Of a DNA stretch of 64,000 nucleotides, positions 50,847-59,426 are shown in pieces. The notes below the pieces were generated by a model that saw only the letters and a program-made list of their open reading frames with translations, was not told the DNA's origin and ran no database searches. The stretch covers positions 12,946 to 76,945 of the forward strand of contig JALNZT010000018.1 in assembly GCA_023229135.1 (NCBI GenBank), in the 5' to 3' direction. The DNA comes from Bacteroidales bacterium (lineage in GTDB: Bacteria > Bacteroidota > Bacteroidia > Bacteroidales > F082). The position numbers were made by a program, and so were the translations under genes. The stretch's first letter is position 1. Each line of letters begins with the position of its first letter.

Positions 50847-52220
50847 TTAGGGGTTTTGAATTTTCAAAATCGTTGTAATTAACTGATCTGCTGCCACTTC
50901 AAGCTGTTCGCCACTCAGCATATTTTTCAGTGTGAATTTTTGCTCCGCCACTTCTGTTTCGCCGGCCATCACCACCAGTGGGATATGTTTTTGATCGGCA
51001 TACTTCATTTGCTTTTTTAGCTTGGCATCATCCGGGAAAACTTCGGCACTCAGGCCTTTTTGGCGCAATTGATTGGCGTATGGTAAGCAGTAAATCACTT
51101 CTTTAGCACCGAAATTCAAGAAAATAACCTGGGTTGATGCAGTAGCATTTTCAGGAAAAAGATTCAAGGTTTGCATCACGTCATAAATCCGGTCGGCACC
51201 AAAACTAATGCCCACACCCGACACATCAGGCATACCAAAAACCCCGGTTAAATCGTCGTAACGCCCACCACCACAGATGCTTCCCATTGGTACGTCGAGG
51301 GCTTTCACTTCAAAAATTGCTCCTGTATAATAGTTGAGTCCGCGTGCGAGGGTTAAATCCAGTTCGGCAATTTTATCCAGATGCATGATTTCCAGAAAAT
51401 CAAACAACAGGTTCATCTCTTCTAAGCCTTTGGAACCGCTTATAGTTTGGCCAATTATTTTGTCCAAAGCTTTCAGTTTCTCACGTGAATTGCCTTCCAT
51501 AAACAGCACCGGCTGAAGCTTTTCAATGGCTTCGGATTCAATTCCTTTTGTTATCAGCTCAGTGTTAACCTGCTCTATACCAATCTTATCAAGCTTATCA
51601 ATGGCTACGGTGATATCTATCAAAGCATCCGGACGGCCTATGTATTCAGCAATTCCTGCTAAAATTTTTCGGTTATTAATTTTCACGATGACTTTTATTT
51701 GAAGTGCATCAAAAATATCATGTGTCATCTGAACCAATTCAGCTTCGTTGAGTAACGAATTGCTGCCTACTACGTCCACATCGCATTGATAAAACTCACG
51801 ATAACGTCCTTTTTGCGGTCTGTCGGCACGCCAAACCGGCTGTATTTGGTAGCGTTTGAACGGAAAACTCAGCTCATTGCGGTATTGCACTACAAAACGC
51901 GCAAATGGTACGGTGAGGTCGTAGCGCAAGCCTTTTTCTGAGATTTGAGGACTTAGCTTTTCGGCGGTAAGGGACTCATCACCTTGCTTTACGGAAGATA
52001 AAAAATCACCGGAATTTAAAACCCGGAACAACAATTTATCGCCTTCATCACCATATTTTCCCAGTAGCGTGCTCAGGTTTTCCATGGCAGGTGTTTCAAT
52101 GGGTTGGTATCCGTAGCGTTTGAAAACGGTTTTAATGGTGTTGAAGATAAAGTCGCGGCGGGCCATAAGTTCCGGACTAAAATCGCGTGTTCCTTTTGGT
52201 AAAGCGGGTTTTTGAGCCAT
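50847..52220 (-). CDS. hisS: histidyl-tRNA synthetase
   Basis: 457 residues, class II aminoacyl-tRNA synthetase charging tRNA-His. Visible are motif 1 (PIETPAMENL), motif 2 (PFKRYQIQPVWRADRPQKGRYREFYQCDVDVVG), the histidine-A motif LARGLNYYTGAIFEV, motif 3 (VSGVGISFGADRI) and a C-terminal anticodon-binding domain (about 360-455). Complete and of usual length. A cluster of REP-like repeats lies about 60-210 bases upstream of its start. Confidence 0.95.
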   Translation of the reverse strand: MAQKPALPKGTRDFSPELMARRDFIFNTIKTVFKRYGYQPIETPAMENLSTLLGKYGDEGDKLLFRVLNSGDFLSSVKQGDESLTAEKLSPQISEKGLRYDLTVPFARFVVQYRNELSFPFKRYQIQPVWRADRPQKGRYREFYQCDVDVVGSNSLLNEAELVQMTHDIFDALQIKVIVKINNRKILAGIAEYIGRPDALIDITVAIDKLDKIGIEQVNTELITKGIESEAIEKLQPVLFMEGNSREKLKALDKIIGQTISGSKGLEEMNLLFDFLEIMHLDKIAELDLTLARGLNYYTGAIFEVKALDVPMGSICGGGRYDDLTGVFGMPDVSGVGISFGADRIYDVMQTLNLFPENATASTQVIFLNFGAKEVIYCLPYANQLRQKGLSAEVFPDDAKLKKQMKYADQKHIPLVVMAGETEVAEQKFTLKNMLSGEQLEVAADQLITTILKIQNP

Positions 52221-52280
52221 GCTTGCTTAAAGATTTTTATAATTGTTGGCAAAGGTATAAAAAACCAAGCCTACTTTTGG

Positions 52281-52432
52281 AAGTCAGGGCGCTGTAGATT
52301 GCAAGTCAGGGCGCAACTGTTTTTATACAGGTCAGGGCGCGACTGATACGGCCTCGTTAAAATAGTCGCACCCTGACTAGGGTTGCAAGTCAGAGCGCGA
52401 CTGTTTATCGCGCAAGATAGTCGCACCCTGAC
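52281..52432. repeat. cluster of REP-like half-sites (AGTCAGGGYGCGACT and inverse)
   Basis: Forward half-sites start at 52281, 52303, 52329 and 52387. Inverse half-sites AGTCGCACCCTGACT lie at 52363-52377 and 52418-52432. The pairs 52329/52363 and 52387/52418 form imperfect hairpins with loops of about 17-19 bases. The same element occurs once at 35281-35327. It sits between hisS and the cupin gene in an otherwise empty gap. Confidence 0.7.
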
Positions 52433-52460
52433 TTACATATATTCCATAAAATCCGCCAAC

Positions 52461-52934
52461 TCATTCTACACCAAGCTCTTCAAGAATTTTCTGAATAAAT
52501 ACTTCCGCATTAGGATCTCCTTCGGCCGGTGCCCAGGCAGCAAAATGTTTGTCGTTATCGGGATCGTAAGGCCCGTCTTTTACTTCATAAGCGACCGATC
52601 CGCTTTGCAAGGAAATAATGCTGTGCCAGACACGCGGCGCAATTTCGCAGCCGAAATTACCATTTTGTGGGTCAAGGACGATGGAGTCGGCTATTTTTCC
52701 ATCATCAGAAAATTCAACAACCAGCAGGCGACCACGCAGGCAGAAAAAAGCTTCCGATTTGTCAGGATTTTCATGTTTGTGTGGCTGAATATAAGTGTCC
52801 GGCTCCATAGCGTTCAGCATGCGATGCATAGTATCATCTGGACTTTGATGAAAATTAAAATTCATCCTACGCCGGGCAGATTTTTTGGCTTTTCTGGAGG
52901 TTTCTTCGATAAAGTTGTTATCAATTTTTATCAT
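52461..52934 (-). CDS. WbuC-family cupin-fold metalloprotein
   Basis: 157 residues of the WbuC cupin type: RRRMNFNFHQSPDDTMHRMLNAMEPDTYIQPHKHENPDKSEAFFCLRGRLLVVEFSDDG and APRVWHSIISL. The metal-ligand pattern H-x-H ... E ... H is present (PHKHENPDKSE and WHS). WbuC proteins are often next to sugar or O-antigen genes; here the partner is a nitroreductase whose stop codon overlaps this start (52931-52934). The reaction is unknown. Confidence 0.8.
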   Translation of the reverse strand: MIKIDNNFIEETSRKAKKSARRRMNFNFHQSPDDTMHRMLNAMEPDTYIQPHKHENPDKSEAFFCLRGRLLVVEFSDDGKIADSIVLDPQNGNFGCEIAPRVWHSIISLQSGSVAYEVKDGPYDPDNDKHFAAWAPAEGDPNAEVFIQKILEELGVE

Positions 52935-53533
52935 TGCCGTGGGTTTGGTTTCCAGATGATATCTTGCAGTTTGCGCTTTGGAACATGGTGTTTTTGGTCT
53001 CCATCGGTGAAGTAAATAATACTTTGATTATTTTCAATTTCGTGAATAACGACCTCTTGTGCAGGCTTTCCCAAGGCAATAACCAGCATCATTTCAAGCG
53101 ATTCGGGCAATTGAAAGAACCGGCTAAGTTCGTAGCGGTTCACGGTGTGAATGATGCAACCTCCCAAATTCATTTCGGCGGCTGCCAGCAAAATCGTTTG
53201 TGCGGCAATGCCTGCCTCAAAATCTACCTGACTGTTTAATCGTTTATCCAAAAGCATCACGATATAAGCAGCAGGTCGCTCTTCGGGTGCTGGTCCGCCC
53301 CAATCTTTGAGATACCAGGCCCATCTCAAATGCGGAAAAACGGCTTGGGTATCCAGTTCGTTGAACACCAGTATATATTTTAGCGGTTGTATATTTTTTG
53401 AAGAAGGTGTAAGTCGTGCCATATCAATCATTTGCAAAAGTTTAGCTTCAGCAATTTTATGGCTGAACACAAACTTTCGATAGCTGCGATTTTTTTCTAC
53501 AAGTTGTTTTAGTGCTTTTGGTGATGCAGACAT
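52931..53533 (-). CDS. nitroreductase-family flavoprotein
   Basis: 200 residues of the NADH oxidase/nitroreductase fold: KNRSYRKFVFSHKIAEAKLLQMIDMARLTPSSKNIQPLKYILV at the FMN-binding N-terminus and AAQTILLAAAEMNLGGCIIHTVNRYELSRFFQLPESLEMMLVIALGKPAQE later. It would bind FMN as a dimer and reduce nitro or quinone-type substrates. Overlaps the cupin gene by four bases, so the two are coupled. The natural substrate is unknown. Confidence 0.85.
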   Translation of the reverse strand: MSASPKALKQLVEKNRSYRKFVFSHKIAEAKLLQMIDMARLTPSSKNIQPLKYILVFNELDTQAVFPHLRWAWYLKDWGGPAPEERPAAYIVMLLDKRLNSQVDFEAGIAAQTILLAAAEMNLGGCIIHTVNRYELSRFFQLPESLEMMLVIALGKPAQEVVIHEIENNQSIIYFTDGDQKHHVPKRKLQDIIWKPNPRQ

Positions 53534-53708
53534 ATCCTTATTTTAAAGCACAAAAATAGCTATTTCAGTGCACTTTTTGCATCTCTGTAAAACATAGCTA
53601 CCTATTCACCTAGTTAATTTATTAAAATTCATTCTAAATTAACTGTTTTTCTACCGTTCAAAACCTAAAGGTAGTATTTTAGCCGATTCATTTAAAAAAG
53701 CTGAAGTT

Positions 53709-55022
53709 ATGGATCATCATCTTGAAGTTATTCCTTTATGGGCTTCGATTCCGTTTGCAATTATTCTTTTGTTTATCGCCATCGGGCCGTTATTTTTTCA
53801 CCATTGGTGGGAAAATAACCGCAACAAACTTATTGTTTCGCTGGTATTGGGTATTCCGGTGTCTATATGGTTAATTTATAATGGATTAACCCACAATCTT
53901 ATTCACCAGATGTTGTTTGATTACGTACCCTTTATTGTGCTTTTGGGTTCGCTTTTTGTAATTACAGGAGGCATTCAGTTGAAAGGCGATATTTTGGCAA
54001 AGCCCTCGATAAACACTTTATTCCTTGGTATTGGTGCTGTATTGGCCAGTTTTATGGGAACCACAGGCGCAGCCATGTTACTTATCCGACCGGTAATTCG
54101 AACCAACTCAGAGCGTAAATATAAGGTGCATACCATCTTGTTTTTTATCGCTATAGTAGCCAATGCCGGCGGTATGCTTACACCACTTGGCGACCCGCCA
54201 TTGTTCCTCCTTTATCTGCGTGGCGCACCATTTGAATGGTTCTTCAGTCTTTACAAAGAGTGGGCATTTGTGAATGGCGTTTTATTGCTTATCTATTTCT
54301 TTTTGGATAGCTATTACCACAAAAAAGAACCAGTATCTAATATCCTAGATGACAAAGAACATATTGAACCTTTGAGCATTAAAGGCTCTTTCAACTTCAT
54401 CTTTTTATTAGGAGTGATATTGTCTGTTGCTTTTTTGAACTCGAACTATATCACTGCCATTAGCGAATATCCTTACCTTGGTTTTATTCGTGAAGCTGCC
54501 ATGTTAAGCTTCGCCGGACTGTCTATCATGATGACAAACAAACAGTTGCGCATTGACAATAAATTTACCTGGGGACCGATTATTGAAGTTGCTTTCCTTT
54601 TCATCGGTATTTTTGCTACGATGGTACCCGCACTTTTATGGCTCAACAACAACGCAGGGACGCTTGGTATTGACAGTGCTGCCATGTACTATTATGCTAC
54701 CGGTGGCTTGAGTGCATTTTTGGATAATGCCCCTACAGCACTTGCATTTCACAATTTGGCTCTCGGCATGAATGAGGGTGGCGCAGCTATTATCGCTCCG
54801 GGATATGTAGCCGGCATTCCGGAAAAACTGCTTACCGCGATTTCTGTTGCTGCTGTATTTTTTGGTGCTATGACTTATATTGGAAACGGCCCCAACTTTA
54901 TGGTAAAAGCCATTGCCGAAGAGAATAAAATAGAGATGCCCAGCTTCTTTGGATACATATTTAAATTCTCAGTTTTAGTGCTGTTGCCTGTTTATATATT
55001 GACACAGTTTCTATTCATTTAG
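53709..55022 (+). CDS. NhaD-like sodium:proton antiporter (ion transporter superfamily)
   Basis: A 437-residue polytopic membrane protein with about 12 hydrophobic segments. Family motifs are FMGTTGAAMLLIRPVIR, AIVANAGGMLTPLGDPPLFLLYLRG and the C-terminal-half GGLSAFLDNAPTALAFHNLA...GAMTYIGNGPNFMVKAIAEE, matching sodium:proton antiporters of the NhaD/CitMHS type. Likely exchanges Na+ for H+ across the inner membrane. A few bases of leader hold no clear promoter. A bidirectional terminator follows. Confidence 0.82.
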   Translation: MDHHLEVIPLWASIPFAIILLFIAIGPLFFHHWWENNRNKLIVSLVLGIPVSIWLIYNGLTHNLIHQMLFDYVPFIVLLGSLFVITGGIQLKGDILAKPSINTLFLGIGAVLASFMGTTGAAMLLIRPVIRTNSERKYKVHTILFFIAIVANAGGMLTPLGDPPLFLLYLRGAPFEWFFSLYKEWAFVNGVLLLIYFFLDSYYHKKEPVSNILDDKEHIEPLSIKGSFNFIFLLGVILSVAFLNSNYITAISEYPYLGFIREAAMLSFAGLSIMMTNKQLRIDNKFTWGPIIEVAFLFIGIFATMVPALLWLNNNAGTLGIDSAAMYYYATGGLSAFLDNAPTALAFHNLALGMNEGGAAIIAPGYVAGIPEKLLTAISVAAVFFGAMTYIGNGPNFMVKAIAEENKIEMPSFFGYIFKFSVLVLLPVYILTQFLFI

Positions 55023-55030
55023 CGTTATAA

Positions 55031-55049
55031 TCGTGCTAACTTAGCACGA
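55031..55049. repeat. 19-base near-complete palindrome after the antiporter gene
   Basis: TCGTGCTAA C TTAGCACGA is self-complementary apart from the central base, starting nine bases after the stop codon. A second hairpin (the terminator) follows 11 bases later. It may stabilise the mRNA 3' end. Confidence 0.4.
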
Positions 55050-55060
55050 AATCACCTCAA

Positions 55061-55097
55061 AAAAAAAGCTTAGCTCTGAAACGGCTAAGCTTTTTTT
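55061..55097. terminator. bidirectional terminator between antiporter and ettA
   Basis: A perfect 14-bp stem AAAAAAAGCTTAGC / GCTAAGCTTTTTTT with a nine-base loop between convergent genes. Confidence 0.9.
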
Positions 55098-55110
55098 GTT
55101 GGCATCAAAA

Positions 55111-56790
55111 TTAATCTACCTTCAATTTTTTGTATCGAATGCGCGAGGGGCCTTTATCACCGAGGCGTTTGCGTTTGTTTTCTTCATATTCGGTGTATCC
55201 ACCTTCAAAATAATAGACTTGTGAATCGCCTTCAAAAGCCAGGATATGGGTGGCTACCCTGTCCAGGAACCAGCGATCGTGAGAAATAACCACAGCGCAA
55301 CCTGCAAAGTTTTCTATTCCTTCTTCAAGGGCACGCAAGGTGTTCACGTCGATATCGTTGGTAGGCTCATCAAGCAAAAGCACGTTGGCTTCCTGTTTTA
55401 GCGTCATGGCAAGGTGCAGACGGTTTCGCTCACCGCCAGAGAGCACACCGGCTTTCTTGTTCTGATCGGTGCCACTAAAATTAAAACGCGATACGTAAGC
55501 CCGTGCGTTCATGCTGCGGTTGCCCAATTTTATCTCGTCATGTCCACCAGAGATCACCTCAAAAACTGTTTTTTCCGGGTCAATATCCTGATGCGCCTGA
55601 TCTACATAACCAATTTTCACGGTTTCACCTATTTCAAAGACGCCTTTATCAGGTTTTTCGAGACCCATCATTAGCCTGAAAAGTGTGGTTTTGCCAGCAC
55701 CGTTGGGTCCGATAACGCCCACGATTCCAGCAGGAGGAAGGCTAAAGTTCAAATCTTCAAAAAGCAGTTTATCACCATACGCCTTTGAAACGCCTTTAAA
55801 TTCAACCACTTTGTTTCCAAGCCGCGGCCCATCAGGGATAAACAGTTCCAGCTTTTCTTCTTTCTGCTTCACGTCTTCGTTCAGCATTTTTTCATAGGAT
55901 GACAAACGTGCTTTCGACTTAGCGTGGCGTGCTTTTGGCGCCATACGCACCCATTCAAGTTCCCTTTCGAGGGTTTTGCGTCGCTTAGAAGCAGTTTTCT
56001 CTTCCATTTGCATACGCTTGGTTTTTTGCTCAAGCCAGGAGGAGTAATTGCCTTTCCATGGAATTCCTTCTCCACGGTCGAGTTCGAGAATCCAGCCGGC
56101 GACATGATCCAGAAAATACCTATCGTGCGTTACGGCAATCACTGTGCCTTTGTATTGCTGTAAATGTTTCTCAAGCCACTCAACTGACTCAGCATCAAGG
56201 TGGTTAGTAGGCTCGTCCAAGAGCAAAATATCCGGTTCACTTAGCAGCAACCTGCAAAGCGCAACACGGCGGCGCTCGCCACCGGAAAGGTTTTTTATGG
56301 GCGCATCGCCAGGCGGACAACGCAAAGCATCCATGGCGCGCTCCAGTTTGTTGTCGAGTTCCCAGGCGTCTTTGTGCTCAATCAAATCGGTGAGTTTGCC
56401 CTGCTCTTCAATCAAAGCCGTCATCTCTTCATCAGTTAGCTCTTCCATAAAGCGGTTGTTCACCACTTCGTAAGCTTTCAGAATATCAACAACTTCCTGA
56501 ACACCTTCTTCCACAACCTCTTTCACGGTTTTGTTGGGATCGAGTTCGGGTTCCTGATCAAGCATGCCCACGCTATAACCTGGCGAAAAAACCACTTCAC
56601 CATTGTACGACTTTTCTTTTCCTGCGATAATGCGCAGCAATGTTGATTTTCCGGAGCCGTTGAGGCCGATTATGCCAATTTTTGCACCATAATAAAAGGA
56701 GAGGTAAATATCCTTCAAAATTTGTCGGTTCGGCGGAATGACCTTGCTGACACCAACCATCGAGAAAATAATTTTTTTATCGTCTGACAC
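55111..56790 (-). CDS. ettA: energy-dependent translational throttle EttA (ABC-F ATPase)
   Basis: 559 residues with two ABC ATPase domains and no membrane segment. Domain 1 has GLNGSGKST and LSGGERRRVALCRLLLSEPDILLLDEPTNHLD; domain 2 has GPNGAGKTT and LSGGERNRLHLAMTLKQEANVLLLDEPTNDID. The linker ERELEWVRMAPKARHAKSKARLSSYEKML is the tRNA-interaction motif typical of EttA. It binds the ribosomal E site and gates elongation according to the ATP/ADP ratio. Both Walker B glutamates are intact (DEP). Confidence 0.93.
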   Translation of the reverse strand: MSDDKKIIFSMVGVSKVIPPNRQILKDIYLSFYYGAKIGIIGLNGSGKSTLLRIIAGKEKSYNGEVVFSPGYSVGMLDQEPELDPNKTVKEVVEEGVQEVVDILKAYEVVNNRFMEELTDEEMTALIEEQGKLTDLIEHKDAWELDNKLERAMDALRCPPGDAPIKNLSGGERRRVALCRLLLSEPDILLLDEPTNHLDAESVEWLEKHLQQYKGTVIAVTHDRYFLDHVAGWILELDRGEGIPWKGNYSSWLEQKTKRMQMEEKTASKRRKTLERELEWVRMAPKARHAKSKARLSSYEKMLNEDVKQKEEKLELFIPDGPRLGNKVVEFKGVSKAYGDKLLFEDLNFSLPPAGIVGVIGPNGAGKTTLFRLMMGLEKPDKGVFEIGETVKIGYVDQAHQDIDPEKTVFEVISGGHDEIKLGNRSMNARAYVSRFNFSGTDQNKKAGVLSGGERNRLHLAMTLKQEANVLLLDEPTNDIDVNTLRALEEGIENFAGCAVVISHDRWFLDRVATHILAFEGDSQVYYFEGGYTEYEENKRKRLGDKGPSRIRYKKLKVD

Positions 56791-56979
56791 TGCTTATGGG
56801 GTTTAAATTTTTAAACGAATAAAGATCAAAATTAAGGCAAATAAGTGGGGTGTAAACTAAATATGGATAGTTTATTGTTAGATGTGACAATAATCTTGAA
56901 AAATTGGATGTCAAAAATCAGTTTAATCACATCCTAAAAAATCAATGACTTTAAACTTCCCTCAAAAAACCAAACCCAC

Positions 56980-58158
56980 TCACCTCTTAACCACCTCCAA
57001 CATAGCATCTGCCAGTATATTGGTGGCTATTTCCCAATTGTATTTTTGGGTTACAAAGGCTTTTCCCTGCTTGGCAATAGCGGCTGCCTGCTCCTGATTT
57101 TGCAACAAGGAAACGATTTCAGCCGCAATTTCTTCGGCTTTTTCACCAATCAAGATTTCATGCCGGTGTTTGGCCTTGAGCGGTTTATTAGCCAGTGGCG
57201 TAGTAACACACGGCAGCTCCATCGCCATGGCTTCGAGCAATTTATTTTGAAGGCCGGTGCCGATGCGCATGGGTGCCACAAAAACTTTTGATCCGGCATA
57301 AGCCTGCCTGATATCGTCCATCCAGCCGCTCACAACGATCCTTCTCGAAGCCGTTTGCCGCACGCTGGCGTCAGGGGTAGCGCCGGCCAAAAAAAGTTTC
57401 GCGGCGGGAATACTTTTCCAAACGATTGGCATAATATCATAGGCCAAAAAAGTAGCTGCATTCACGTTTGGCGGATAAGCCATGTTACCCGTGAACACGA
57501 TGTCATATTTCTTTTCGGCTTTCAGCGGCTTAAAATAATCGTGGTCAACGCCATTCGGGATAACCAGAATTTCTGCCCGTTTTGGATGTGGGATAAGGTC
57601 ACGATCGGGTTCGCTGATAATGGTTTTCAGGTCGAAATCTTCAAAAACTTCAGACTCATAGCGTTGCAGTCGTTTATACTCTGTCATCAGAAAAGGCTTC
57701 ATCAGCCAGGAAGCAATATCCAGTCGCCTTTTCATTCCCATACTGAAAACATCCTGGTAATCAAGTGTTTTGGGAATACGTTCATGCCTCAGATATTCTG
57801 CCACCCGCAAAAGTTGTCCGTAAAGCATATCAGGTTGATGTTGCTCGATAAGTTTGCCAACCGTTTTGGCCGCCCGCGCATTGTAAAAGTAGCCGGTTTG
57901 CAGCGGTCTCCCATTTAGCCAGGCTGTCATCAGGTTAATAAAAATCCCGATTGCCGGTAAATCCACAAAATTTATCGACTTACAATAAGGCTGCAAGGCC
58001 CTGAAGGCGGCCTGTTTATCCGTTTTTCTATCCGAATTTAAGGCACACAGCACAATTTCATGCTGTTTGGAAAGCTCCTTCAACTGATTAAAGGCACGCA
58101 ACTTATCGCCTTTTTCGAGTGGCCAGGGAATACGAGAAAGAAGCACAAATATTTTCAT
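56980..58158 (-). CDS. glycosyltransferase family 4
   Basis: 392 residues from ATG 58158 (a GTG three codons upstream is possible). GT-B fold: MKIFVLLSRIPWPLEKGDKLRAFNQLKEL, an N-terminal acceptor domain, then DIVFTGNMAYPPNVNAATFLAYDIMP and the nucleotide-sugar region VFVAPMRIGTGLQNKLLEAMAMELPCVTTPLANKPL. The opening and the FTGNMxYxPN segment resemble the sugar transferases of exosortase-linked polysaccharide clusters (TIGR03087 style, memory). It follows another GT4 gene by 59 bases. Both lie downstream of lptF, suggesting a role in surface polysaccharide or LPS synthesis. Sugar and linkage unknown. Confidence 0.8.
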   Translation of the reverse strand: MKIFVLLSRIPWPLEKGDKLRAFNQLKELSKQHEIVLCALNSDRKTDKQAAFRALQPYCKSINFVDLPAIGIFINLMTAWLNGRPLQTGYFYNARAAKTVGKLIEQHQPDMLYGQLLRVAEYLRHERIPKTLDYQDVFSMGMKRRLDIASWLMKPFLMTEYKRLQRYESEVFEDFDLKTIISEPDRDLIPHPKRAEILVIPNGVDHDYFKPLKAEKKYDIVFTGNMAYPPNVNAATFLAYDIMPIVWKSIPAAKLFLAGATPDASVRQTASRRIVVSGWMDDIRQAYAGSKVFVAPMRIGTGLQNKLLEAMAMELPCVTTPLANKPLKAKHRHEILIGEKAEEIAAEIVSLLQNQEQAAAIAKQGKAFVTQKYNWEIATNILADAMLEVVKR

Positions 58159-58217
58159 GGTCAACACATTTCAGTTTTGAGTTGCAAATATAGGCAGAAC
58201 GCCTCAAATACCGATTT

Positions 58218-59426
58218 TTAGCAGTTTTTAACCTCAGTAATATTTTTATAAAAAAGCAGTAAGCGATCTATCACTTTTGAGCTGTCGTGTAAGTCCTGAA
58301 CCAAGTGACGTGCAGATCTGCCGGTCTTTTCTGCCAAGGCAGGATTCTCGTATAGCTGCACCATAATTGCCGCCATCTTTTCAGCATTATCGGCTATAAA
58401 CAAGTCTTTCATATCCACATAATTGATCCCTTCGGCGCCAATTGTGGTTGTAAGCACTGTTTTTCCAAGCGCCATTGCTTCAATGATTTTTATCCTGATC
58501 CCACTGCCCGAAAGCAGTGGCACCACTGCAATATCATGTTTTCTCACAAATTCGGAAGCATCGTCCACTTCTCCTACCACTTCTATTCCGGTTGCTTTGT
58601 ATTTCAAAAGCCAATCCGGCATAAAGCGACCGGCAAGTACAAAATGCGCTTCAGGTTTTTTCTTAATAACCAATGGCCAGACCATCTCCAAAAACCACCT
58701 GACACCTTCTTGATTGGGAATCCAGTTCATAGCGCCGAGGTGAAAAAAGACTGGTTTTTCGGCAACTTCAAAGGCTGGAACAAATTTTTCGGGCTGTAAG
58801 GCATAAGGGATATCAATGGTGCTGCTGTTCGTTAATCCGCGAAAAAAAGCGGCATCTTTTCGTGTTATGGCGGCAATACCATCCGCATCAATCAAGCTTT
58901 GCATCTCATACGTTTTTAAGGTTTTACTTAGGTGAAGGAGATACAGTTTTTTGAGTGGCATTTTGGTTTGACAGGCAATACGTTTCCAGATAAGGTGTTC
59001 GATATTATGCGCACGCAAAACTATTGGCACTTGCGTATATTTACGGATATCAGCCACATAAGGCATCATAAAAACCGTTTCGAGCTGCACAACATCAAAG
59101 CTGGATGCTTGAAGTATTTCAATCAGTTTTTCTCTAAAACTTTTTGAAATAAAGCGTTTTACGTGATAAGATTCATTTCTCAGAAAAGCCATGAGCGCAC
59201 CAAATGGTGTGATTTTCAAATCCAGGTCAACCAGTTCAATGGCTGTTTGCTGACGAAACTCTTCAGGAATTTCATCCGGGTTTACCTGGTATTTTTCGCT
59301 ATTTACGGCAAGCACTTTCACCTGATGACCTGCAGCCAGCAAGCCATCGATAAGGCTTTTCATAGCGATTGGGCCTCCTTCCCTGGCCGGATAAGGAGAT
59401 TTATTGCATAAAAACAGGATTCTCAT
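58218..59426 (-). CDS. glycosyltransferase family 4
   Basis: 402 residues from ATG 59426, chosen because the Rossmann start is MRILFLCNKSPYPAREGGPIAMKSL and because the ATG overlaps the lptF stop (59423-59426). GT-B fold with PVFFHLGAMNWIPNQEGVRWFLEMVWPLV and VVPLLSGSGIRIKIIEAMALGKTVLTTTIGAEGINY, where E at IKIIEAMALG is the conserved GT4 E. Same general type as the downstream gene (GAMxWxPN...SGxRxKxxEAMA). Probable envelope glycan enzyme; donor and acceptor unknown. Confidence 0.82.
   Translation of the reverse strand: MRILFLCNKSPYPAREGGPIAMKSLIDGLLAAGHQVKVLAVNSEKYQVNPDEIPEEFRQQTAIELVDLDLKITPFGALMAFLRNESYHVKRFISKSFREKLIEILQASSFDVVQLETVFMMPYVADIRKYTQVPIVLRAHNIEHLIWKRIACQTKMPLKKLYLLHLSKTLKTYEMQSLIDADGIAAITRKDAAFFRGLTNSSTIDIPYALQPEKFVPAFEVAEKPVFFHLGAMNWIPNQEGVRWFLEMVWPLVIKKKPEAHFVLAGRFMPDWLLKYKATGIEVVGEVDDASEFVRKHDIAVVPLLSGSGIRIKIIEAMALGKTVLTTTIGAEGINYVDMKDLFIADNAEKMAAIMVQLYENPALAEKTGRSARHLVQDLHDSSKVIDRLLLFYKNITEVKNC

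Noticed and set aside
52281..52432. CRISPR array
   Set aside because: Half-sites occur in both orientations, spacing is irregular (22, 26, 34, 24 and 31 bases), there are no unique spacers of constant length and no cas genes.
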